Below are positions 8,647-16,889 of a stretch of 64,000 bases of DNA, piece after piece. Source of the stretch: Bacteroidota bacterium (GTDB lineage Bacteria > Bacteroidota > Bacteroidia > Chitinophagales > Chitinophagaceae); contig JAFDXO010000195.1 of NCBI GenBank assembly GCA_018267925.1, positions 124,001 to 188,000 on the forward strand, given 5' to 3'. Position numbers and translations under genes: made by a program. Each line of letters starts with the position of its first letter. The stretch's first letter is position 1. Under the pieces are notes generated by a model. It was not told the origin of the DNA, did no database searches, and saw only the letters and a list, made by a program, of their open reading frames with translations.

Positions 8647-11274
8647 ATGAATATACTTGATATTAAAGTGATGCACGGACCTAATTATTGGTCAGCTAAA
8701 AGACACAAGCTCATAGTCATGCTTCTCGACTTAGAAGAGCTGGAAAATAGACCCACAAACACAATTCCGGGATTTTTAGACAGACTGAAAAAGCTAATGC
8801 CTTCCCTTTATGAACATCGTTGCTCAGAGGGCGTTCCGGGTGGTTTTTATCATCGTGTTCAAGAAGGGACATGGATGGGGCATGTCATTGAACACATTGC
8901 TTTAGAATTGCAAACTCTTGCTGGAATGGATACCGGTTTTGGACGAACTCGAGAAACGGACAAGAATGGAGTTTATCATGTTGTGTTTTCCTATGTAGAA
9001 GCTAAAGCCGGCATTTACACCGCTAAAGCTGCCGTCAAAATATCTCAGGCTTTAATTGATGATACGGACATAGATTTGGATCGCGATATTCAAAACCTAC
9101 GCGAAATACGTGAAGAAGAACGATTAGGCCCCAGCACAGGATCTATTGTAGAAGAGGCGATAAGAAGGAAGATTCCCTATATTCGACTCAACCGACATTC
9201 TTTAGTACAATTGGGCTATGGTGTCAAGCAAAAACGAATACAGGCTACTATTGCCAGCACCACCAGTAGCATTGCCGTAGAACTGGCGTGTGATAAAGAA
9301 GAAACAAAAAACTTACTTGAAGCCTCAGAAATACCGGTGCCAAGAGGTCGCATTATTTATGATGAGGACGACCTAAAAAGTGCTATTGATCGAATTGGCT
9401 ACCCGATAGTTACCAAACCGGTTGACGGTAATCACGGCAAAGGTGCTACCACCAATATCAAAACTTGGGAAGATGCCGTTGCCGGATTGCAAGCAGCAAA
9501 GAAATATTCTCGTGGTGTGATTTGCGAGAAATTTATTGTTGGGCGCGACTTTCGCGTACTGGTAATCAACTATAAATTTGTTGCCGCTGCCTTACGAACA
9601 CCCGCTGCCGTGATAGGCGATGGAAAACAAACAATTCAGCAACTGATAGATCAAGTAAACACGGATCCAAGACGCGGTTATGGACATGAAAAAGTATTGA
9701 CAGCCATAAAAATTGATGACTTTACCAAAGATATTTTAGCCAAGAAAAATTATACATTAGACACTGTTTTGCCTGCAAAAGAAGAGCTATGGCTCAAGCC
9801 CACAGCCAATCTGAGCACCGGAGGCACGGCTACGGATATTACAGACTATGTTCACCCCAACAATATATTTTTAGCAGAACGTATAGCGCGAATCATCGGT
9901 TTAGACATTTGCGGAATTGACATTATGGCTCCTGATCTTTCTGTGCCCATTACAGAAAACGGAGGAGCTGTTTTAGAAGTGAATGCTGCTCCCGGATTCA
10001 GAATGCACCTTGACCCCACAGATGGACTTCCACGCAATGTAGCCGAGCCGGTAATAGATATGCTTTATCCTCCAGGCACATCTGCTCGCATCCCCATCAT
10101 TGCCGTATCCGGAACAAATGGTAAAACAACCACTACCCGATTGATTGCACACATTGTAAAACAAATGGGACACAAAGTAGGATTTACGACTACGGATGGT
10201 GTTTATATTCAGAATCAAATGATGATGCGGGGCGATTGTACGGGACCGATTTCAGCAGAATTTGTATTAAGAGATCCAACGGTTGATTTTGCGGTGCTGG
10301 AATGTGCCCGAGGCGGAATTTTGCGTGCCGGGCTTGGTTTTCATAACTGTGATGTAGCAGTGGTTACCAACGTGGCTGAAGATCATTTAGGGCTTCAGGG
10401 AATTGATACTATTGAAAAGTTAGCTCGCGTAAAAGCCGTAGCCGCACAAACCGTTTTGCCCGAAGGTTATGCTGTTTTGAATGCCGACGACGACCATGTT
10501 TATTCCATGCGTGATGGATTATCTTGTAAAGTGGCACTTTTTTCTTTAGATGAAAATAATCCAAGGATTAAAGACCATTGCGCCAAAGGCGGTTTGGCCG
10601 CTGTTTATGAACATGGCTATGTAACCATCATTAAAGGTGGTTGGAAAATTAGAATAGAGAAAGTTACAGACATTCCGCTAACCTTTTCAGGTAAAGCCGT
10701 TTTCAATATTGCTAATGTATTGGGTGCTCTGTTGGCAGTATATGTTTGTGAATTTAAAACGGAAGATATTCGCCAGGCTTTGCAAACATTTATTCCATCG
10801 CCGGCTATGACACCGGGAAGAATGAATCTTTTCCACTTCAAGAACTTTACCGTTATGCTGGACTATGCACACAACACTCACGGCATACAAGCAATCGGAG
10901 CATTTGTAAATTCAGTTGAATCTCCTTTGAAAGTTGGTATTGTTGCCGGAGTTGGTGATAGACGCGATGAAGATATTATTTCAGTAGGGGAAGAGTCAGC
11001 AAAGATTTTTGATGAAATTATTATTCGCCAAGATAAAAATTTGCGTGGTAGAACAGAAGATGAAATGATTGACTTGATGACAAAAGGTATTCGAAAAATA
11101 TCGCCGAATAAAAAGATTACACTCTTTAGAAAGGAAACAGAAGCTATTGATTTTGCTCTACAACACGCCATAAAAGATTCATTTATTGTCATTATCAGCG
11201 ATGTGGTTCCAGATGCTTTAGAGCAAGTAAAACGTTATAAAGATGTAGAAGATGGTGTAGCCATAGAACAGTAA
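8647..11274 (+). CDS. cphA: Cyanophycin synthetase
   Basis: An 875-residue enzyme with the three-part layout of CphA: an N-terminal domain (1-~210), an ATP-grasp domain (~215-480, with YPIVTKPVDGNHGKGATT and VLEVNAAPGFRMH) and a Mur-ligase-like domain (~485-870). The Mur P-loop GTNGKTTTTR is at about residue 489, and DYAHNTHG/VGIVAGVGDRRDED lie near the end. It polymerises Asp and Arg into the storage polymer cyanophycin with ATP. Length and motifs match the family well. No cyanophycinase (cphB) gene is adjacent, although cphB and cphA commonly pair in Bacteroidota. A CphA2-like enzyme working on the dipeptide cannot be excluded. A strong terminator follows at 11295. Confidence 0.92.
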   Translation: MNILDIKVMHGPNYWSAKRHKLIVMLLDLEELENRPTNTIPGFLDRLKKLMPSLYEHRCSEGVPGGFYHRVQEGTWMGHVIEHIALELQTLAGMDTGFGRTRETDKNGVYHVVFSYVEAKAGIYTAKAAVKISQALIDDTDIDLDRDIQNLREIREEERLGPSTGSIVEEAIRRKIPYIRLNRHSLVQLGYGVKQKRIQATIASTTSSIAVELACDKEETKNLLEASEIPVPRGRIIYDEDDLKSAIDRIGYPIVTKPVDGNHGKGATTNIKTWEDAVAGLQAAKKYSRGVICEKFIVGRDFRVLVINYKFVAAALRTPAAVIGDGKQTIQQLIDQVNTDPRRGYGHEKVLTAIKIDDFTKDILAKKNYTLDTVLPAKEELWLKPTANLSTGGTATDITDYVHPNNIFLAERIARIIGLDICGIDIMAPDLSVPITENGGAVLEVNAAPGFRMHLDPTDGLPRNVAEPVIDMLYPPGTSARIPIIAVSGTNGKTTTTRLIAHIVKQMGHKVGFTTTDGVYIQNQMMMRGDCTGPISAEFVLRDPTVDFAVLECARGGILRAGLGFHNCDVAVVTNVAEDHLGLQGIDTIEKLARVKAVAAQTVLPEGYAVLNADDDHVYSMRDGLSCKVALFSLDENNPRIKDHCAKGGLAAVYEHGYVTIIKGGWKIRIEKVTDIPLTFSGKAVFNIANVLGALLAVYVCEFKTEDIRQALQTFIPSPAMTPGRMNLFHFKNFTVMLDYAHNTHGIQAIGAFVNSVESPLKVGIVAGVGDRRDEDIISVGEESAKIFDEIIIRQDKNLRGRTEDEMIDLMTKGIRKISPNKKITLFRKETEAIDFALQHAIKDSFIVIISDVVPDALEQVKRYKDVEDGVAIEQ

Positions 11275-11294
11275 ATAGTATTAAGATCCTTGAG

Positions 11295-11333
11295 ACAATG
11301 CGGTTCTGCTTTTGCATGATCGCATTGTTTTTT
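11295..11333 (+). terminator. Rho-independent terminator after cphA
   Basis: Perfect 8-bp stem ACAATGCG / CGCATTGT with an 18-base loop, followed by a T run. It starts 21 bp after the cphA stop. Confidence 0.7.
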
Positions 11334-11396
11334 ATACCCACCAGCACGGATAAAAAATACACCTAAATCGGTATTTAATAGACAGGGGGTCAAAAG

Positions 11397-11404
11397 TATT
11401 TTTG
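11397..11404 (+). promoter_or_regulatory. -7 promoter element for the 11442 lipoprotein gene
   Basis: TATTTTTG is an exact TAnnTTTG match, 38 bp before the ATG at 11442. A TTTAAT-like sequence about 20 bp upstream is a weak -33 candidate. Confidence 0.45.
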
Positions 11405-11441
11405 TCCTATAATCTCACACTTAACTTTTAAAATCAAAAAA

Positions 11442-12008
11442 ATGAGACTAACTAACGTTTTGTTCGTTGCTGCTTTGGGTGGATTTGCCCTTTTTGCCTC
11501 TTGTAAAAAAGTAGATGACTTAAAAAATGCTTATACCGGTTCGGGCGACCTTGCCGCAGGACAAGCAACTATTTCCTTTAACACGGATAAAGATTTCAAT
11601 GGAACAACTTCTATCAATATTAAACCAGGAAGCACTACATCTGCCGTCAAATCATCATCCAATTCGGTGAATGATAATATTGTTTTAACGGCTACTTCTG
11701 TTGATATTTCTACCGGTAAAATTTCAACAGCTCAATTGGCAATGTATGTACCTAAAAACTCAACAACCACAAGTGGTAACATCACAGTACCGTTTAAAGG
11801 AAGCTCAACCAACTTTGCAGTATTAACCATTTCCAATACAAATACCGGACAAAGTACACCTGCCTATGGTATGGAAACCGGTAATGTTGTCATAACTAAA
11901 CTAACCGCTACAGAAATAGAAGGTACTTTTAGTGGACATGCTACAAACGACACGGAAAATACATCTATCAATTTAAGCAACGGACATTTTGCCGGTAAGT
12001 TTAACTAG
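11442..12008 (+). CDS. Small lipoprotein of unknown function
   Basis: A 188-residue predicted lipoprotein. The signal peptide ends in the lipobox FASC (Cys about residue 22) followed by KKVDD, so the mature N-terminus would be lipidated. The rest is Thr/Ser/Asn-rich and probably all beta (ATISFNTDKDFNGTTSIN, ISTAQLAMYVPK, GNVVITKLTATEIEGTFSGHA). The last motif, TEIEGTFSGHA, resembles the edge strands seen in small beta-sandwich lipoproteins of Bacteroidota. The family is not recognised. It stands alone between the cphA terminator and a tandem pair of terminators, so it is probably monocistronic and expressed from its own promoter. Confidence 0.75.
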   Translation: MRLTNVLFVAALGGFALFASCKKVDDLKNAYTGSGDLAAGQATISFNTDKDFNGTTSINIKPGSTTSAVKSSSNSVNDNIVLTATSVDISTGKISTAQLAMYVPKNSTTTSGNITVPFKGSSTNFAVLTISNTNTGQSTPAYGMETGNVVITKLTATEIEGTFSGHATNDTENTSINLSNGHFAGKFN

Positions 12009-12037
12009 GAAAGCACTATTGAAGCCATTTACCCCTA

Positions 12038-12069
12038 AGTCATCCTTCTCAAGAGGGTGGCTTTTTTTT
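12038..12069 (+). terminator. Rho-independent terminator after the small lipoprotein
   Basis: Stem AGTCATCC / GGGTGGCT (two G-T pairs) with a 9-base loop and an eight-T tract. It lies 30 bp after the stop codon at 12008. Confidence 0.65.
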
Positions 12070-12093
12070 AAACATAAATAGTGACAAAAAATT

Positions 12094-12121
12094 AGCCTTA
12101 CAAGAATGTAAGGCTCTTTTT
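12094..12121. terminator. Bidirectional terminator between convergent genes
   Basis: Perfect 9-bp stem AGCCTTACA / TGTAAGGCT with a 4-base loop. It has a T-run on the plus-strand side (CTTTTT) and an A-run on the other, so it can end transcription both from the plus-strand lipoprotein gene and from the minus-strand yidC. Confidence 0.7.
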
Positions 12122-12308
12122 CATTTCAGGTTCTTTTTGCACGAATGCAATTGAACCATTTACCCCTATTGAAACGAAAGCTTCGTAAATTTCTTTTTAA
12201 GGCTTCGAAGGTAGTATAATTCAGTTTTAAAATTGCTGTTTTTACAGATCATTTTTATTAAAGAGTATAGTACAAAGGCAATGCCAGTATAGGGTTTTAT
12301 AAAAAACT

Positions 12309-14120
12309 TTATTTTTTCTTTGGCATTTGTTTCCCACGCTCCATTTGGGCTTTTTGCATATCCTCAATTCTCTGTTGCCACTTTGATTGTGTTACGGGTT
12401 TGCTTTTGTTTTCCTGAATTTGAGCGTGAATTTTCTTTTCGTCAATGATGTATTTCTGAATGATGAATTGCTGTGTAATACTTATCATATTGGAGAAGAA
12501 ATAGTAAAAGGTGAGTGCCGCAGCCATTTTATTGAATACGCCAATTAACAAAAATGGAAACACATAAGGCATGTATTTCAACATGGGGTTGTTAGGGTCT
12601 TGTGCTGTCATGTTTTTATTGTAAAGTGCTAAAAACAAGCTGGATGCTGTCATCAGTAACGTAAACAAACTGACATGGTCGCCATAGAAAGGTATATTAA
12701 AAGGAAGTTGTGCAATGCTGTCATAAGTGGATAGGTCATTTGCCCAAAGGAAGGGTTGTTGACGAAGCTCAATGGACGACGGAAAGAAATAATACATGGC
12801 AAAAAGAATAGGCAACTGAAACAGAGTTGGCAGACAGCCACCAAGCGGATTGACACCGGCAGTTCGAAAAAGCTTCATTTGCTCCACACCAAACTTCTGT
12901 TGATCATCACTATACTTAGCACGTAGTGCATCTATCTCTGGCTTTAAGACGCGCATCTTTGCAGCCGATAAATAGCTTTTGTAAGTGAAAAATGAAAGTA
13001 TCAATCGGATAATGAGGGTCATCAACATAATGATGATGCCATAGTTACTAATAAAGCCACTTAGCAAATTGAAAATTGGGATAATAAGCCATTTGTTGAT
13101 ATACTTCACAAACGACATGATGCCATAGCCTAAAGGAACCATGTTTTCTAAATCCATTTTATAGGACTTGAGGGTACTGTAATTATTAGGACCGATATAC
13201 CAATTCAAATCAACAGTTTGAACATCGCCTGGTTTTGCTGCTACGACAAAGCTTGCTTTATTTTGGGCTACATGTTGCGAATCAAGTTGTGTAGTACTAT
13301 TGACATCAACAGACATAAACCCATCTTGCGAAATAAGGGTGCTATTGAAAAAGTGCATTCGAAAGCCTACCCAATTTGTCTTTTTTTCTAACTTCTCTTT
13401 TTTATCTGCAGTAACGGTAAAATAATCATGATCGCCATCCATAAAACGATAGTAAACCTGACTGGCTGTACGCTCGTTTGCAATATCCTTTTCTGTATGA
13501 AGTGTTTGCGTTTCCCAGTTCAAGGTCATGTTGGTAGCCGGTAAACCCACCGTGCGAATATTGCATTGCATCATATAGTCGTTTTTCAACAACGAATAAG
13601 TGATGATTATTTTTTTTCCTTCGCCTAAATCAGATGTAAATGAGAGTGCCTTTCCGCCATCGGGGCGGGCTTCTTGAGCCGGTGTGAAATATAAATCTCC
13701 GGTTGAAACACTACCCTGATTAATAGGCAAAACCATAGACAATTCATTACCTTTTCCGTTGAAAAGAAGCAAAGGTTTTTGTCCGTAGGTTTTGAAATCT
13801 TTTAGCAAGGCACTAACCGGAAAAGCTCCTTTAGTAGAAAACTGAAGAGTTAATTTCTCATTTTCAAGTGTTACATTTTCAGCTTTTCCATGATAGGCAG
13901 AAGGCATTGCATTCCTAAGCGAATCATTTAGTGTATCCGCCGATTGTGCCTGAAGGATGGCTGCACTATCAATGGCCGGTTTGGGGTGTGCTTTTGCGTA
14001 AGCAATCGAGTCAGCACGCTTTTCGGCTTCATAATTTTTCTGTGCGTTGTTGTTGTACACTACATAAGCGATCAGCAATGCTGCAAGCAGTGAGAAGCCA
14101 ATTATCTGATTACGATCCAT
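12309..14120 (-). CDS. yidC: Membrane protein insertase YidC
   Basis: A 603-residue YidC/Oxa1 insertase, which places proteins into the cytoplasmic membrane alone or with SecYEG. It has an N-terminal transmembrane anchor (MDRNQIIGFSLLAALLIAYV) and a large periplasmic beta-sandwich domain (~50-350). The conserved five-helix core is in the C-terminal third, with the cytoplasmic LKPEIDALRAKY segment, NPLGGCLPTLFQLPILFAMYYF and LFLALYNKNMT. The C-terminal tail is basic (KGKQMPKKK-like). The start is the ATG at 14118-14120, which gives the family MDRN N-terminus and sits just behind a TAnnTTTG element. An upstream ATG at 14183 in the same frame would add 21 residues and overlap the promoter. Confidence 0.93.
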   Translation of the reverse strand: MDRNQIIGFSLLAALLIAYVVYNNNAQKNYEAEKRADSIAYAKAHPKPAIDSAAILQAQSADTLNDSLRNAMPSAYHGKAENVTLENEKLTLQFSTKGAFPVSALLKDFKTYGQKPLLLFNGKGNELSMVLPINQGSVSTGDLYFTPAQEARPDGGKALSFTSDLGEGKKIIITYSLLKNDYMMQCNIRTVGLPATNMTLNWETQTLHTEKDIANERTASQVYYRFMDGDHDYFTVTADKKEKLEKKTNWVGFRMHFFNSTLISQDGFMSVDVNSTTQLDSQHVAQNKASFVVAAKPGDVQTVDLNWYIGPNNYSTLKSYKMDLENMVPLGYGIMSFVKYINKWLIIPIFNLLSGFISNYGIIIMLMTLIIRLILSFFTYKSYLSAAKMRVLKPEIDALRAKYSDDQQKFGVEQMKLFRTAGVNPLGGCLPTLFQLPILFAMYYFFPSSIELRQQPFLWANDLSTYDSIAQLPFNIPFYGDHVSLFTLLMTASSLFLALYNKNMTAQDPNNPMLKYMPYVFPFLLIGVFNKMAAALTFYYFFSNMISITQQFIIQKYIIDEKKIHAQIQENKSKPVTQSKWQQRIEDMQKAQMERGKQMPKKK

Positions 14121-14142
14121 GAAAAAATAAAAAAATTGCGTG

Positions 14143-14150
14143 CAAAGGTA
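14143..14150 (-). promoter_or_regulatory. -7 promoter element of yidC
   Basis: On the minus strand this is TACCTTTG, an exact TAnnTTTG match 23 bp upstream of the yidC ATG. It supports the shorter YidC start. Confidence 0.55.
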
Positions 14151-14200
14151 TTGTAAAATTGCTGAGGGCGGTCGGGATGCCATTTTTATTCAGTCTTTCT

Positions 14201-14208
14201 TATTTTTG
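14201..14208 (+). promoter_or_regulatory. -7 promoter element of the bactofilin gene
   Basis: TATTTTTG, an exact TAnnTTTG match, lies 43 bp before the ATG at 14252. Together with the yidC element it forms a back-to-back promoter pair. Confidence 0.5.
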
Positions 14209-14251
14209 CTATCCCTATTCTCATATTCATTAATCTGACAAATAGGAACGT

Positions 14252-14668
14252 ATGTTTTCAAAAAACAATCACAAAGACAACAAAGCAGCCATTTATGCAG
14301 ACAAAGTAAGCATTATTGCTGCAGGTATGGTTGTAACCGGTGATGTAGAATCAGAGGGAGATATAAGAATTGATGGCACCATTAATGGTAATGTATTTTG
14401 TCATTCAAAAGTGGTTATTATTTCTACCGGAAAGGTAAACGGCGATATACAAGCACAAAATTTAGATGTTCATGGCATGGTGAACGGCAATGTATCGGTA
14501 GGCGAATTGTTGTCGCTAAAATCTAACTGCCACATCTCCGGTAATCTGACAACTGAAAATTTACAAATAGAACCTAACGCTTCCTTTAACGGACATTGCT
14601 CAATGGGATCAGGAAAAAAAGTTGCTACTTCTAAAGAAAAAAATGGCTTAGTGCTTCAGGAAAACTAA
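14252..14668 (+). CDS. Bactofilin
   Basis: A 138-residue bactofilin, a cytoskeletal protein that polymerises through a short right-handed beta-helix. The central region (~25-115) shows the repeated G-x-I/V pattern: GMVVTGDVESEGDIRIDG, TINGNVFCHSKVVI, TGKVNGDIQAQN and VNGNVSVGELL. The flanking tails are short and polar, as usual. Bactofilins organise cell-shape and envelope machinery, and this one is divergent from the membrane insertase gene. Its 3' end overlaps the convergent GSCFA gene by 4 bp. Confidence 0.9.
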   Translation: MFSKNNHKDNKAAIYADKVSIIAAGMVVTGDVESEGDIRIDGTINGNVFCHSKVVIISTGKVNGDIQAQNLDVHGMVNGNVSVGELLSLKSNCHISGNLTTENLQIEPNASFNGHCSMGSGKKVATSKEKNGLVLQEN

Positions 14669-15639
14669 GTCATAAAAAAAAGAAGCTCTTCATCTAAATT
14701 TATCCAAGGGTTTTTCTTGATTAAAGCTTCCGTTTTTGCAGCATATTTCTGCTTAAAAGTAAGATGGGCATGGGTATTCGGAAATCTGGGTTTGTGTGCA
14801 CGAGCCGTAGTAATTTCTTGAATTTCTTCCATTAACTTTCGAGAAGCCGGATTTATGCAATTTGCACAAAAATACTCCCACACCATTTGTGTAGCTGGAT
14901 AATTGGGATGAACTAAATCCACATCATAAAACCGATAGTCGCGAAGCACATCAATTACCAATTCATAAGCCGGAAAATAATAGACCTCAGAAATTGTTTC
15001 ACACAGATGATGCACTACTTCAATCAATCGGGCCTTGCTCCTGTTGTTTTCAACCACCCCATCTCGAATATGTCTCACCGGGCTGATGGTGAACAAAAAT
15101 TTTACTTGTGGATTTATATTTCTAATGGTGAAAATACTGGCAGATAGCTGTTCGGCAACAGATTGAATATTCAATAATTTTTTTTCAAACCATTGGCTGG
15201 GTGCTCGATGGTTGTTGGCAACCGGACGGTTTCCTTCTCTTAAATAATATTGAAAAGCAGAACCTAAAGTGATTATGATCCACTCTGCCGTTTCTATAAA
15301 TGAACCTGAAACGCTTTGTGAATGATTAATTTGTGCTAAGGCTTCCTGCCGATCAGTGTGCGAAAATCGTGTATGATGATCCCAACTGTTCCAAAGTTCA
15401 TTGAGATAAAAAAGATCCTCTTCTTCATAAATACGTTTGGTAGCATAGCTTTTCAGTGCATCTGCTACACTAAACGGGTTGAATAGAATGCCATTCGGAT
15501 TGGACAATATTTCAAACTTATGTTGTCGTAATCGTTCAGAAATATGCTCTGTAAAGCACGAACCTATCAACAATATTTTTTGCTCATAGCAAATGGGATT
15601 TCCTAATGGCTTAATATGTATTGGAAGTGTCAGTTGCAT
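14665..15639 (-). CDS. GSCFA domain protein
   Basis: A 324-residue protein with an N-terminal GSCFA domain. The name-giving motif GSCFTEHISERL is near residue 27, and a block with TLGSAFQYYLREGNRPVANNHR and FLFTISPVRHIRDG follows. GSCFA proteins are related to the SGNH/GDSL hydrolase fold and are presumed esterases or acyl-hydrolases, but no substrate is established. The frame extends to a TTG at 15645; the ATG at 15639 is preferred. It has no signal peptide and is probably cytoplasmic. The gene converges on the bactofilin gene with a 4-bp overlap of their ends. Confidence 0.85.
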   Translation of the reverse strand: MQLTLPIHIKPLGNPICYEQKILLIGSCFTEHISERLRQHKFEILSNPNGILFNPFSVADALKSYATKRIYEEEDLFYLNELWNSWDHHTRFSHTDRQEALAQINHSQSVSGSFIETAEWIIITLGSAFQYYLREGNRPVANNHRAPSQWFEKKLLNIQSVAEQLSASIFTIRNINPQVKFLFTISPVRHIRDGVVENNRSKARLIEVVHHLCETISEVYYFPAYELVIDVLRDYRFYDVDLVHPNYPATQMVWEYFCANCINPASRKLMEEIQEITTARAHKPRFPNTHAHLTFKQKYAAKTEALIKKNPWINLDEELLFFMT

Positions 15640-15761
15640 ATTCAATATCTAATCGCTTTTCTTATGTATAACCCTAAATTGTTGAATGGATCAATTTTTA
15701 TGAAGCCTTGAGTGAAGCTGGTTTCTGAAAAAATAAATTTATCGTTTTTTTATCTAATCAA

Positions 15762-15791
15762 AGTGCCGATATGGCACTATATTTATCTTTG
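15762..15791 (+). promoter_or_regulatory. Dyad plus -7 element upstream of clpP
   Basis: The inverted repeat AGTGCC-GATAT-GGCACT (15762-15778) lies just upstream of TATCTTTG (15784-15791), an exact TAnnTTTG match. The dyad would occupy the spacer between -33 and -7, where an operator could block polymerase. The clpP ATG is 114 bp downstream. Confidence 0.4.
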
Positions 15792-15905
15792 GTTTCAAAA
15801 TTGATTGTAGCCATTTAATCCATCAAAAGTACGGCAAACAGGCGTGTGCTTTTGGGAATTAAGAGTATATCATTTCCCACAAAAACAATTTGAAAAACAC
15901 AACAA

Positions 15906-16613
15906 ATGAATCCAAACGAATTTAGAAAATATGCCATCAAACATCATGGCATCAGCAGTTTAACACTCGACAATTACACATCTTCGCTTCGCACACCGAT
16001 TGGACTTACGCCATACATTATAGAAGAACGACCCTTAAATGTAGCGCAGATGGATGTTTTTTCGCGCTTGATGATGGATCGTATCATCTTTATGGGTGAA
16101 CCGGTAAATGACCAAGTAGCAAACATCATTACAGCCCAATTGTTGTTTTTAGAAAGTACTGATCGAAATCGTGATGTGCAGATGTATATCAATAGCCCGG
16201 GTGGAAGCGTGTATGCCGGATTGGGCATTTATGATACGATGCAGATAATTAACCCCGATGTATCTACAATTTGCACCGGTATTGCAGCATCTATGGCTGC
16301 GGTGTTGATGTGTGCCGGAACAAAAGGAAAACGAACTGCGCTTAAACATAGTCGAGTGATGATTCACCAACCATTAGGTGGGGCTGAAGGGCAAGCCAGT
16401 GATATAGAAATTACAGCACGAGAAATAGGCAAGTTGAAAAAGGAATTGTATGAAATTATTGCCTATCACAGTGGTCAAAAATTCAATAAAGTAGAAAAAG
16501 ACAGCGATCGCGATTATTGGATGACCGCACACGAAGCCAAAGACTATGGCATGGTGGACGAAGTGCTGGAACGCAATCCACGGAAAAACATGGATACCAA
16601 CACCGAAAAGTAA
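15906..16613 (+). CDS. clpP: ATP-dependent Clp protease proteolytic subunit
   Basis: A 235-residue ClpP serine peptidase, the chambered protease that degrades unfolded or tagged proteins with ClpX or ClpA/C. The catalytic triad is visible: Ser129 in GIAASMAAVL, His154 in RVMIHQPLGG and Asp203 in KDSDRDYWM. Ser-His and His-Asp spacings (25 and 49) match the family. The first ~35 residues are a longer-than-usual N-terminal extension before the GLTPYIIEERPL core and are probably a propeptide. No clpX or tig gene follows. Transcription ends at a strong terminator 8 bp after the stop. Confidence 0.94.
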   Translation: MNPNEFRKYAIKHHGISSLTLDNYTSSLRTPIGLTPYIIEERPLNVAQMDVFSRLMMDRIIFMGEPVNDQVANIITAQLLFLESTDRNRDVQMYINSPGGSVYAGLGIYDTMQIINPDVSTICTGIAASMAAVLMCAGTKGKRTALKHSRVMIHQPLGGAEGQASDIEITAREIGKLKKELYEIIAYHSGQKFNKVEKDSDRDYWMTAHEAKDYGMVDEVLERNPRKNMDTNTEK

Positions 16614-16620
16614 AAGTTGA

Positions 16621-16646
16621 AAACCGGCGATGAGCCGGTTTTTTTT
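16621..16646 (+). terminator. Rho-independent terminator after clpP
   Basis: Perfect 8-bp stem AAACCGGC / GCCGGTTT with the loop GATGA and a T tract. Confidence 0.85.
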
Positions 16647-16889
16647 ATTAAAAGGTGTAAAGAAGTGGAGAATTTATTAAAGTAATGTGGTTTCTAAAGT
16701 TCAGCCTTGCAGATATTTCTAATCAATTTGTAAAAAGTAAAAAAGGTTGCTTACTTGACCATTGATACAAGCACAACTGATTTCAAGAATGAGTCAAAAA
16801 TGGCAGAATAAATCAAAAACATTACCCTGCCCAAAAGAAGAAATTAGCAGATAGCAATTTTTATAGACGTTTGGTCTTTTCTATAAGCT

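Larger units (their letters stand above)
12009..12308. other. Convergent intergenic region with two terminators
   Basis: The 300 bp between the 11442 gene and yidC, which converge, contain two terminator hairpins (listed separately) and otherwise AT-rich sequence. No gene is seen. Confidence 0.6.

Noticed and set aside
16863..16884. Hairpin after the ABC-F stop codon (TATAGAC / GTCT-TTTCTATA)
   Set aside because: In the direction of the gene no T-run follows and the stem is short, so it was not called as a terminator.
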